A DNA stretch of 6,012 nt from an uncultured Bacteroidota bacterium (lineage in GTDB: Bacteria; Bacteroidota; Bacteroidia; Chitinophagales; Saprospiraceae), in NCBI GenBank assembly GCA_937876435.1, contig CALEIL010000251.1:1-6012 (forward strand). Direction: 5' to 3'. Shown here piece after piece: positions 1 through 5,951 of this stretch (positions are counted from its first letter, which is position 1; the number at the start of each line of letters is the position of its first letter). The notes under the pieces were generated by a model that ran no database searches, had not been told where the DNA came from, and saw only the letters and a list, made by a program, of their open reading frames with translations. Made by a program: the position numbers and the translations under genes.

Positions 1-519
1 CAGATTGAAAACGCAGAGGTCAGGCATCCCGACCTGGAAGGAACTGTGTCCGAAGGATTCATTGATATCAAAATAAAAGATGAGCCTTACCGGTTCAACG
101 CGTATCAGGTAGAGATATCGGTCATCCAGAATGTGACGAATGAAAACGGACTTCCTTACACAATTATCATCCCAGCTGTCGTGGAAGGATCCGAAGACAG
201 AGTCAACTCAGAGGTCTTAGGTACTTACCACCTGAATCTGATGACCCAGGCTGCCTTCAACAGACAGGGGCAAAGGCGGATCAATTTTACTTTCCCGGCC
301 AATAATTCTTCGTTCAACAGGCAAAAACCTGTGACACTGATGATCAGACTGAGCAATCTGTCCGACAATTATCTGGAATTTGTGACCAGTTCCCGTCAGT
401 ATTATGCCAACGGCGACAACCCGTTCACTGAACCAACAGAGATCTATTCCAACATCGACAACGGGTACGGTATATTTGCATTTTCGACCCGAAGCTTTGC
501 TGAGATTATCGTGGAGTGA
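1..519 (+). CDS. DUF4249 family protein, C-terminal part (5' end outside window)
   Basis: The reading frame is open from base 1 to the TGA at 517-519, giving 172 visible residues. A GTG at 46 could be read as a start, but the frame continues upstream without a stop and the visible protein looks like the end of a longer family, so I call it partial. The clearest signature is near the C-terminus (visible residues about 144-160): EPTEIYSNIDNGYGIFA, the Pro-x-x-x-Tyr-Ser-Asn-Ile-x-Asn-Gly-x-Gly-x-Phe block that I associate with DUF4249. Family members are typically Bacteroidota lipoproteins of roughly 270-400 residues, usually encoded next to a TonB-dependent receptor with a carboxypeptidase-like plug extension. 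No molecular function is established. The N-terminal lipobox and any receptor partner would lie left of this window, so neither can be checked here. The gene converges on the oxidoreductase gene across a 70-bp gap. Confidence 0.8.
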   Translation, partial: QIENAEVRHPDLEGTVSEGFIDIKIKDEPYRFNAYQVEISVIQNVTNENGLPYTIIIPAVVEGSEDRVNSEVLGTYHLNLMTQAAFNRQGQRRINFTFPANNSSFNRQKPVTLMIRLSNLSDNYLEFVTSSRQYYANGDNPFTEPTEIYSNIDNGYGIFAFSTRSFAEIIVE

Positions 520-589
520 ATTTGTATTTTGAGATCTAACGCTTTGCCAGCCTGAAAATAGGGTTATGAAATCTAGCAACCCATCATCC
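520..589. other. convergent intergenic gap
   Basis: This is a 70-bp gap between two converging stop codons. The only dyad I see is GGGTT (561-565) with AACCC (578-582), a 5-bp stem with a 12-nt loop and no following T-run on either strand. I therefore do not call a terminator, although one or both transcripts must end near here. Confidence 0.5.
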
Positions 590-1912
590 TCACCCCGGTA
601 TTTTCCAACCATTATGATATTCTGCAGCCATCAGTTTATTAGCTGATTTTTCTTCAAACTTGTGCTTCGCGTCATTCCAATGAATCTTTTCGTTCGCTTT
701 GAGTGCGATGTTGCCCATATGACACACTACGGCCGCATTGTACCCTACCTGGATCGGAGTATTGAGGGAAGATTTATCCCGTGACTTCACCGCTTCAATA
801 AAATTGACCGTATTGAGATCCAGTCCGTTATCCACCGAAGGATTCCATTCTATGGCTTCTATTTTATCCTTGCCGTTCTCTTTTTCCGGCATCACTTTCC
901 ACCCCCCTCTGTTGAGTGCCAGTGTTCCATCGTTCCCGATAAAACCAATTCCGTGATTCATCCCAAAATTTCCGGAATCGATGCCCGTTCCGTGTTCCCA
1001 CAACAAGGAAAAGTCTCCGTAGTCATACACGGTCTGCATCGTATCCGGCGTTTCTTCCGCTGAATCCGGATATCCGTATTTACCGCCAATAGCCATGACA
1101 CTCTTTGGGTACACCACGTCCATTCCATGGATTCCATAATCCATCAGATGCACCCCCCAGTCCGTCATCAATCCGCCGGCATAGTCCCAAAACCACCTAA
1201 AATTGAAATGGAACCTGTTCTCATTGAATGGCCGTTTCGGGGCTGGCCCAAGCCACATATCGTAATCGACACCGTCAGGAACCGGTGAGTCGGGTTTGAC
1301 AGGAACGGGCTTCATCCACCCCTGAAAAGACCACACTTTCACCTCTCTTATCTTGCCAAGTTTCCCGGACCGGACGTACTGTACAGCGTCATTGAAATGT
1401 TTTTGGCTGCGCTGCCATTGACCGATTTGTATGATCCGGTCAGATCCGTTGGCGTGATCGAGCATTATATCGCATTCCCGGATCGAATTGGCTATTGGTT
1501 TTTCACAATACACGTCTTTACCTGCGTCCAGGGCGTCCAACAACATCAGACAATGCCAGTGATCGGGTGTACCGATCACCACGACGTCAATATCCTTGTC
1601 TTCCAGCAACTGGCGGTAATCTGAGTAATGCCTGGGTTTATTCAACCCTTTTTTGACCAGGTCGTTTGTTCTGTTTTCCAGAACATTCTGATCGATATCA
1701 CAAAGCGCGACGCACTGAATTTCCGGGATCTTTAGCAGTGAGGACAGATCGGAGAATCCCATTCCCTTGCATCCTATAAGTCCTACGTTAATCTGACTAT
1801 TGGCGGAGATCCGCTTTTTCTGTTGGAGGATCGCCGACCAGGCTGGGCCAGGGACAAGAGTGGTTCCCGTCAGAGCTAAACTACTTTGTTGTATAAATTT
1901 TCTGCGTTTCAT
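590..1912 (-). CDS. Tat-exported Gfo/Idh/MocA family oxidoreductase
   Basis: This is a 440-residue protein with a twin-arginine leader: RRKFIQ at residues 3-8, then a weakly hydrophobic Ala/Leu/Thr/Gly stretch to about residue 27. Export of a folded, cofactor-loaded enzyme to the periplasm is expected. The Rossmann dinucleotide-binding loop is GLIGCKGMG (44-52), followed by the acidic end of beta-2 in CDID (71-74). The family EKP motif is in YCEKPIA (135-141), and its Lys is usually the catalytic or nicotinamide-contacting residue. A second active-site block, DWGVHLMDYG (251-260), supplies the usual His and Asp. The C-terminus (about 430-440, EYHNGWKIPG) resembles exported Bacteroidota and Planctomycetota members. 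Such enzymes oxidise or epimerise sugars, inositols or related polyols with tightly bound NAD(P), but the substrate cannot be read from sequence. The start is fixed by the Tat motif right behind the ATG. That ATG overlaps the stop of the upstream surface-protein gene by 4 bases (ATGA), implying an operon. Fold and family are confident; reaction is unknown. Confidence 0.93.
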   Translation of the reverse strand: MKRRKFIQQSSLALTGTTLVPGPAWSAILQQKKRISANSQINVGLIGCKGMGFSDLSSLLKIPEIQCVALCDIDQNVLENRTNDLVKKGLNKPRHYSDYRQLLEDKDIDVVVIGTPDHWHCLMLLDALDAGKDVYCEKPIANSIRECDIMLDHANGSDRIIQIGQWQRSQKHFNDAVQYVRSGKLGKIREVKVWSFQGWMKPVPVKPDSPVPDGVDYDMWLGPAPKRPFNENRFHFNFRWFWDYAGGLMTDWGVHLMDYGIHGMDVVYPKSVMAIGGKYGYPDSAEETPDTMQTVYDYGDFSLLWEHGTGIDSGNFGMNHGIGFIGNDGTLALNRGGWKVMPEKENGKDKIEAIEWNPSVDNGLDLNTVNFIEAVKSRDKSSLNTPIQVGYNAAVVCHMGNIALKANEKIHWNDAKHKFEEKSANKLMAAEYHNGWKIPG

Positions 1913-3903
1913 AGTCGGATTACTTTTTTACTGAATACTTTTCCATCATTTCGGATAAACTGGATAAAATACATACCGGGCGGATAAATGTCCATCGGCA
2001 CATGAATTTCGACATTCAAATTTCTAAACTCCTGTACTATCTGTTGCCTGGTATTGATGAGGCGGACCGCAGAATACAAGCCAACGTCATCTCTGAAACG
2101 GATACTGAGCGAGAGACCGGTGTTGGGATTCGGAAAAATATCGATCTGACTTCCCAGTGCCCTTGCAGCCGGTGTCATGGTCCTGTCTACGATCAATGGG
2201 TCGCTTATGCATCCTTTGGCATCCGTCACGATGAGTTGGTAGCGATTGCCATCCTCCACGTTCAATAAATTTCTGGATTCACTTATCACCTTTCCCTCTC
2301 TGTACCACGCATATTCCAGGGGCGGGTTACCGCCATTTACATCTGGAATGATATCTACTGAATTTTCTTTCTCAATGACATCCTGGAGCTGTACGCTGAG
2401 GCTTTCCGGTCCTTCAATTTCGGCAGAAAGCACAAATACGCAGCCGTTCCCCTCGGTGACCGTTACGGTGTATTCTCGTTGATTGCGGATCCCAAAAATA
2501 TAATCCTGCGTCGAACCATCGTCCCACAAGTAACTCACCGGCGATGCTGAATTGCGTAAAGCCACCGCGATGGATCCATCTTCTCCTTTGTTGCATTCCG
2601 GTTCGGTGACTATGAGAAACGAACGGACTCTGGCATCCGCTACTATGACGGTGACGTTGGCTCTGAGTGTATCGCCGGGATTGCGGAGGTAGTAGTACCG
2701 GTCCAGATAGGTGCCGGGTGCCGTGATTTCCCGGGTCGTCATTTTCACCACCCCCCCGGAACTGGGCGTGGCACAACTTCCCTGAACTTTGGGTGGGTCG
2801 TACAATGCGATCCCATTGCACAAAGCAGTATAGACCGTATCCTGAAAAATCAGCTCCACGGCTGATGTGTCCCTGATTTCAATCTGGACGGGAAACGGCG
2901 CGCTATTTCCCACGCCATCGATCACAAAAAAATTGATCTCATTTAGCCCTACGTCATTGCACGTAAAAGCATTCTTTTCAAATTTATACGTCAGATTATT
3001 GTGACATTCATCCCGTGATCCGATCAAAATATCCTGTGGTCTGATCTCTGCTTTTCCATCGCTGTCAAGGTACAATAAAATCTGGTCCCGTATCAACGCC
3101 TGAGGGGGTATCCTGTCCTCGTAGATGATTTCGATAGAATCCCGGACCACGCATTCTCGTCTGTCCCGGATTGTAAATTTATAATTTCCGGCCGGGAGAT
3201 TATTGAGAACCGAACTACTGCTGGTCCGATCGGCCCATTCGATCGAATAAGGCTCCACAGCGTTCTCGATCAGCAACTCGATCCGGCCTGTAGGTGAATT
3301 AATGCATTCTGCGGGTTCCACCAAAGCAGTAACCAGAAGTTCGCACGGCCTTTGTGACACCTCATATCTCGCCGTATCCGTACATCCTCTGGCATCCACT
3401 ACGGTAAAGATGTAAGTTCCGGTATCAATCTGAGGAATCGTGTATATCGAATCCGAACTGACCGTCATAGTATCCTGATTAAAAATCATGGTCAACGCGT
3501 AGGGCCCTGTTCCTCCGCTTAAGGTCAGGTCAATAAATCCGTCGTTGGTGGTATTTTTGGTAGGGGGAGAAATAAATGACTGGATGACGAGGGTATCCGG
3601 TTCCGGCACAAAGAATTCCTCGGTTTTGAAGGATTCGCCATCGGTATTGTATATCGTCAGTTGATACGTTCCACCATTTATGAATATGAGGTCCTCCAAA
3701 TCTGAACCATCGCTCCACTCGTACCTGTCGATAGTACCCGGGATGCTGACATCCTCCAGTAGAATAGCACCGTCTTTGCTTTGGTAACAATTGGGAGCAG
3801 CGATAGTGTCCACGATATAACTAATGCCTGTACTATCGGTGGTCTGGGCATAGGTCATGGAAATCGGAAAAAACAAGACCAAAAGGTAATATCTTATATT
3901 CAT
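1909..3903 (-). CDS. Secreted SprB-repeat surface protein with T9SS type A sorting domain
   Basis: This is a 664-residue exported protein. Residues 1-19 form a Sec signal peptide with a hydrophobic core (YYLLVLFFPI) and likely cleavage after MTYA. Next come Ig-like beta modules of about 60-75 residues. SprB-type repeats, marked by a Cys-x(2-4)-Asp-Gly start, YxW-x-DG centre, GxY-x-[VF]-T strand and a late Gly-Cys, lie at about 36-88, 109-181, 196-256 and 434-495. A further degenerate module lies at 502-572. Residues about 265-345 resemble a HYR-like module (ending VIDGVGNSAPFPVQIEIRD), and 350-422 is a less clear beta module. The T9SS type A C-terminal sorting domain occupies about 587-664, with IFPNPNTG at 589-596, GMYFIQF at 643-649 and the basic tail KKVIRL. 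The protein should cross the outer membrane by the Por/Gld-Spr secretion system and be surface-attached or released. Such proteins are adhesins, gliding substrates or enzyme scaffolds. I see no catalytic domain. It is far shorter than SprB itself. Confidence 0.9.
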   Translation of the reverse strand: MNIRYYLLVLFFPISMTYAQTTDSTGISYIVDTIAAPNCYQSKDGAILLEDVSIPGTIDRYEWSDGSDLEDLIFINGGTYQLTIYNTDGESFKTEEFFVPEPDTLVIQSFISPPTKNTTNDGFIDLTLSGGTGPYALTMIFNQDTMTVSSDSIYTIPQIDTGTYIFTVVDARGCTDTARYEVSQRPCELLVTALVEPAECINSPTGRIELLIENAVEPYSIEWADRTSSSSVLNNLPAGNYKFTIRDRRECVVRDSIEIIYEDRIPPQALIRDQILLYLDSDGKAEIRPQDILIGSRDECHNNLTYKFEKNAFTCNDVGLNEINFFVIDGVGNSAPFPVQIEIRDTSAVELIFQDTVYTALCNGIALYDPPKVQGSCATPSSGGVVKMTTREITAPGTYLDRYYYLRNPGDTLRANVTVIVADARVRSFLIVTEPECNKGEDGSIAVALRNSASPVSYLWDDGSTQDYIFGIRNQREYTVTVTEGNGCVFVLSAEIEGPESLSVQLQDVIEKENSVDIIPDVNGGNPPLEYAWYREGKVISESRNLLNVEDGNRYQLIVTDAKGCISDPLIVDRTMTPAARALGSQIDIFPNPNTGLSLSIRFRDDVGLYSAVRLINTRQQIVQEFRNLNVEIHVPMDIYPPGMYFIQFIRNDGKVFSKKVIRL

Positions 3904-4038
3904 ATTTCAGTCTGGTGGTGAAATAAGAATGAAAAGATAACAATTTCCTTGAATCGAATGAAATATTAAAAATCAATAATCGTAGTGTTCTGATTTACAG
4001 TTGATTACAAGTCTGATTCCTGACACAGAAAGAAGAAG

Positions 4039-4074
4039 TTCCTATTATAGGAATAAATTGCGATCCGGGGATCG
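4039..4074. repeat. pair of short perfect inverted repeats downstream of ftsY
   Basis: The first dyad is TTCCTA-TTA-TAGGAA (4039-4053), with a 6-bp stem and 3-nt loop. The second is CGATCC-GG-GGATCG (4061-4074), with a 6-bp stem around two bases. On the - strand, the direction of ftsY transcription, the first is followed by a pyrimidine-rich stretch (CTTCTTCTTTCTG) rather than a clean U-tract. They may help end the ftsY transcript or serve as protein-binding dyads for the downstream gene. Both are short enough to arise by chance. Confidence 0.35.
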
Positions 4075-4089
4075 TCCGGTCGATTAAAA

Positions 4090-4112
4090 AATTTCAATCC
4101 CGGAATTTCAAT
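4090..4112. repeat. 9-bp direct repeat AATTTCAAT, 14-bp period
   Basis: AATTTCAAT occurs at 4090-4098 and again at 4104-4112, separated by CCCGG. It lies in the ftsY 3' flank. No function is evident, and in A/T-rich spacer DNA this could be coincidence. Confidence 0.35.
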
Positions 4113-4167
4113 GAATTGGCTAACCGGCAACTGCATATGGGACATGATCGTACGCTTATGAGGGGAT

Positions 4168-5142
4168 TTATGAACCCGAAACCAATTCACCGCTGAAAAG
4201 CGAATCGACGAATGCCTGTTTGTTGAATATCTGGAGTTGTTCGATCCCTTCCCCTACCCCGATGTACCGGATAGGGATTTTGAACTGGTCCGAGATGCCG
4301 AGAACGACCCCACCCTTTGCGGTGCCGTCGAGTTTGGTAAGCGCCAGATCGGTGACTTCTGTGGCTTCCGTAAAGCGGGCGCATTGCTCGAATGCATTCT
4401 GCCCAGTAGATGCATCGAGTACCAGCAGAACCTCGTTGGGTGCCCCGTCCAGTGCTTTACTGACCGATCTTTTGATTTTGGATAATTCACGCATCAGGTT
4501 GACCTTGGTATGAAGTCGACCGGCCGTATCAATAATGGCAATGTCCAGTTTTTCACGGATAGCGTGTTGTACGGTTTCATAGGCTACTGCCGCCGGATCC
4601 GACTGCATTCCTTTGGAATAAAAATCGCACCCGACCCTTTCTGACCAGATCTTCAACTGATCGACCGCTGCCGCCCGGAACGTATCACCGGCTCCCAATA
4701 CGACTCCGTATCCCTTTTTCTTGTATTGATAGGCCAGTTTCCCGATCGTGGTAGTCTTGCCTACTCCATTGACCCCTACCACCAGGATCACGTAGGGAAG
4801 ATTACTGTCAGGTACGGTATAATCCTCGTAGCTCTCCGTTTTATTTTCTGAGAGCAGTTCGACAATTTCTGATTTTAGTAATGAATTAAGCTCGTTGGTG
4901 TTGATGTATTTGTCGCGGGCGACCCGTTCTTCCAACCGTTCGATAATTTTGATTGTGGTTTCCAGACCCACATCAGCAGACACCAGAATACCTTCCAGTT
5001 CATCGAGAAATTCCTCATCCACAGTGCTCTTCCCGGCCACGGCTTTCGTGATCTTGGAGAATAAACTGGATTTTGTTTTTTCCAGGCCTTTGTCAAGGTC
5101 CTGTTCTTTTTCTCTGGTGAAAAATTTTTTAAAAAAACTCAT
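4168..5142 (-). CDS. ftsY: Signal recognition particle receptor FtsY (SRP GTPase)
   Basis: This 324-residue SRP-family GTPase docks SRP-bound ribosomes at the inner membrane and, by reciprocal GTP hydrolysis with Ffh, releases the nascent chain to SecYEG. Residues 1 to about 105 form the helical N domain, starting with a basic/aromatic, probably membrane-contacting segment (MSFFKKFFTREKEQ). The NG core is complete: P-loop GVNGVGKTTT (123-132), DTFRAAA of the insertion box region (153-159), DTAGR (205-209), TKLDGTAKGG (269-278) and the closing GVGE (295-298). The long acidic A domain of E. coli FtsY is absent, which is normal for the short FtsY of many phyla. It follows the ribosomal-protein cluster on the same strand, but a strong terminator lies between them, so it probably has its own promoter or is reached by read-through. 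The leader has no recognisable Shine-Dalgarno. The chosen ATG precedes the conserved N-domain start, and an out-of-frame ATG lies 8 bases upstream. Confidence 0.98.
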   Translation of the reverse strand: MSFFKKFFTREKEQDLDKGLEKTKSSLFSKITKAVAGKSTVDEEFLDELEGILVSADVGLETTIKIIERLEERVARDKYINTNELNSLLKSEIVELLSENKTESYEDYTVPDSNLPYVILVVGVNGVGKTTTIGKLAYQYKKKGYGVVLGAGDTFRAAAVDQLKIWSERVGCDFYSKGMQSDPAAVAYETVQHAIREKLDIAIIDTAGRLHTKVNLMRELSKIKRSVSKALDGAPNEVLLVLDASTGQNAFEQCARFTEATEVTDLALTKLDGTAKGGVVLGISDQFKIPIRYIGVGEGIEQLQIFNKQAFVDSLFSGELVSGS

Positions 5143-5150
5143 GGTATCAT
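5139..5150 (-). other. three-codon upstream ORF overlapping the ftsY start
   Basis: Directly before ftsY the - strand reads ATG ATA CCA TGA. The TGA of this Met-Ile-Pro mini-ORF overlaps the ftsY ATG as ATGA. The arrangement is plain in the sequence. Whether it is translated or regulatory is unknown, and a chance occurrence is quite possible. Confidence 0.3.
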
Positions 5151-5186
5151 GATTAAAGAATAAGTAGACGATTCATTTTGGACAAC

Positions 5187-5204
5187 GCTTCCAAAAGCTT
5201 CCAA
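5187..5204. repeat. tandem GCTTCCAA repeat in the ftsY leader
   Basis: GCTTCCAA occurs at 5187-5194 and 5197-5204, exactly 10 bp apart, or about one helical turn. A shorter TCCAAAAC-like echo follows from 5205. The repeat lies between the upstream terminator and the ftsY start, where the ftsY promoter or operator should be. Helical phasing fits a protein-binding site, but this is inference. Confidence 0.35.
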
Positions 5205-5221
5205 TCCAAAACATCCTGGTA

Positions 5222-5254
5222 TATAAAAAAGGCCTTTCATGTACGAAAAGCCTT
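5222..5254 (-). terminator. Rho-independent terminator of the rpmB-rpmG-DUF4295 cluster
   Basis: On the - strand, AAGGCTTTTC (bases 5254-5245) pairs with GAAAGGCCTT (5238-5229) through ten positions, nine Watson-Crick and one G-U, around a GTACAT loop. A run of T residues follows (5230-5224). It starts 30 bases past the DUF4295 stop and lies before ftsY, so it should end the ribosomal-protein transcript and make ftsY at least partly independent. Confidence 0.88.
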
Positions 5255-5283
5255 GAGTATCAGTTCTGAATAATTACATCGAC

Positions 5284-5460
5284 CTATTTATTCGCAAAGA
5301 ATTCGGTTGCTTTATCTTTGTGAACGATCATTTCTTTGAATGAATATTTTCCTGTGACAGGATCTTTGATGCTTTTGATCACTTTGACGTGATCACGCCC
5401 TGATCCAACATTGGCCGCACGTTGTGCGATCCGGGCGTTTTTGGATACTTTCTTTGCCAT
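5284..5460 (-). CDS. DUF4295 family protein, probable ribosomal protein bL38
   Basis: This small gene encodes 58 residues, starting MAKKVSKNARIAQRA and ending ATEFFANK, with its stop TAG at 5284-5286. The central block VIKSIKDPVTGKYSFKEMIV (residues 27-46) and the end EFFANK match the DUF4295 pattern of short, basic Bacteroidota proteins, whose members share K-S-x-K-x-P-x-T-G-x-Y-x-F. From memory, the cryo-EM structure of the Flavobacterium johnsoniae 70S ribosome revealed a lineage-specific large-subunit protein named bL38 that belongs to this family. I cannot verify that link here. It starts only 3 bases after the rpmG stop, so it is surely in the same operon and very likely translationally linked. 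Its composition (Lys/Arg-rich, no Cys) suits rRNA binding. The terminator just beyond makes it the last gene of the cluster. Confidence 0.9.
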   Translation of the reverse strand: MAKKVSKNARIAQRAANVGSGRDHVKVIKSIKDPVTGKYSFKEMIVHKDKATEFFANK

Positions 5461-5463
5461 AAC

Positions 5464-5652
5464 TTATTTAATTTCTTTGTGTACAGTATATTTCCTTAAG
5501 ATAGGATTGTATTTTTTCAATTCCAACCTTTCCGGAGTATTTTTTCTATTTTTTTGTGTCACGTAGCGTGAAGTGCCGGACTGGCCGGACTCTTTGTGCT
5601 CTGTGCATTCCAGGATCACCTGAATTCTATTACCTTTTGATTTTTTTGCCAT
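5464..5652 (-). CDS. rpmG: 50S ribosomal protein bL33
   Basis: This gene encodes 62 residues, a normal length for Bacteroidota bL33. Visible family blocks are RIQVILECTEH (9-19), SRYVTQKNRKNTPERLELKKYNP (28-50) and the terminal LRKYTVHKEIK. bL33 is a small zinc-ribbon-like protein near the E site of the large subunit. Only one cysteine remains (Cys16), so the two CxxC pairs of the zinc-binding form are missing and this is the zinc-independent type. It lies 11 bases after rpmB and 3 bases before the DUF4295 gene. The start is set by the conserved MAKK. Confidence 0.97.
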   Translation of the reverse strand: MAKKSKGNRIQVILECTEHKESGQSGTSRYVTQKNRKNTPERLELKKYNPILRKYTVHKEIK

Positions 5653-5663
5653 CGTTTACTGTT

Positions 5664-5912
5664 TTATATTTTAACCGGAATAGGTTTCCCTTTCTTCTGA
5701 AGTTTTTTCAAATAGGCATACAAGCCCAGCTTATCGATTGTTTTCAATGCCCGGGTACTCACTTTCAGGGTCACGGTCTGATCCAGCTCGGGAATATAAA
5801 ACTTTTTCTTGAACAGGTTGGGTTCAAAGCGTCTCTTCGACTTAACGTTCGAGTGTGAAACTTTGTTTCCGACTACCGGTCGTATACCCGTTAACTCACA
5901 TACCTTAGACAT
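5664..5912 (-). CDS. rpmB: 50S ribosomal protein bL28
   Basis: This gene encodes 82 residues. It begins MSKVCELTGIRPVVGNKVSHS (family start M-[SA]-x-x-C-x-x-T-G-x-x-P-x-x-G-N-x-V-S-H), then KSKRRFEPNL, and ends with a helix carrying TRALKTIDKLGLYAYLKK (53-70). bL28 sits in the large subunit near the E site and is needed for assembly in model bacteria. A single Cys at position 5 means the zinc-binding CxxC is absent. The ATG is the only start compatible with the conserved N-terminus. The tRNA-Arg ends 39 bases upstream with no terminator hairpin between, so tRNA and rpmB may share a transcript. The leader is A/T-rich without a strong Shine-Dalgarno. Confidence 0.98.
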   Translation of the reverse strand: MSKVCELTGIRPVVGNKVSHSNVKSKRRFEPNLFKKKFYIPELDQTVTLKVSTRALKTIDKLGLYAYLKKLQKKGKPIPVKI

Positions 5913-5951
5913 AACTTTCTATTTTGTATATTTTAAAAACTAACTCTTGTG

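Larger units (their letters stand above)
3904..4167. other. intergenic region between ftsY and the surface-protein gene
   Basis: These 264 bp contain no supported gene. The left part, nearest the surface-protein start, is very A/T-rich. On the - strand it includes TATCTTTT (bases 3932-3939), which is one base off the Bacteroidota -7 element TAnnTTTG and lies about 29 bases before the ATG. A TTTC sits 20 bases upstream of it where TTTG would be expected, so a promoter here is plausible but weak. The right part holds two short dyads and a 9-bp direct repeat, listed separately, and must contain the 3' end of the ftsY transcript. No classical hairpin with a T-run is visible. Confidence 0.5.

Noticed and set aside
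46..519. GTG at 46 as the true start of a 157-residue protein
   Set aside because: The frame is open to the window edge with protein-like sequence upstream. There is no signal peptide or lipobox after the GTG, as the family would require, so a truncated gene is the better reading.
561..582. GGGTT/AACCC dyad between the convergent genes as a bidirectional terminator
   Set aside because: The stem is only 5 bp with a 12-nt loop, and there is no T-run on either side.
217..612. 131-codon open frame on the - strand opposite the DUF4249 gene
   Set aside because: It is a shadow of the DUF4249 coding strand. Its translation is His/Cys/Trp-rich, without family features or signal, and it overlaps the end of the oxidoreductase gene in a different frame.
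2414..2821. 135-codon open frame on the - strand within the surface-protein gene
   Set aside because: It is an alternate frame of a clearly real gene whose own frame encodes SprB and T9SS domains. The composition (Arg/Gln/Gly/His-rich) is typical of a shadow frame.
4005..4190. 61-codon open frame on the - strand starting inside the ftsY 3' end
   Set aside because: The predicted peptide has no recognisable domain or signal and overlaps ftsY by 23 bases out of frame. Its body covers the small dyads and direct repeat. It is the only candidate in this gap, but I cannot support it as a gene.
5935..5942. TAGTTTTT (- strand) as a -7 promoter element for rpmB
   Set aside because: It resembles TAnnTTTG, but no TTTG/TTG box sits at the required distance upstream, which would fall inside the tRNA 3' half. 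Co-transcription with the tRNA is equally likely.
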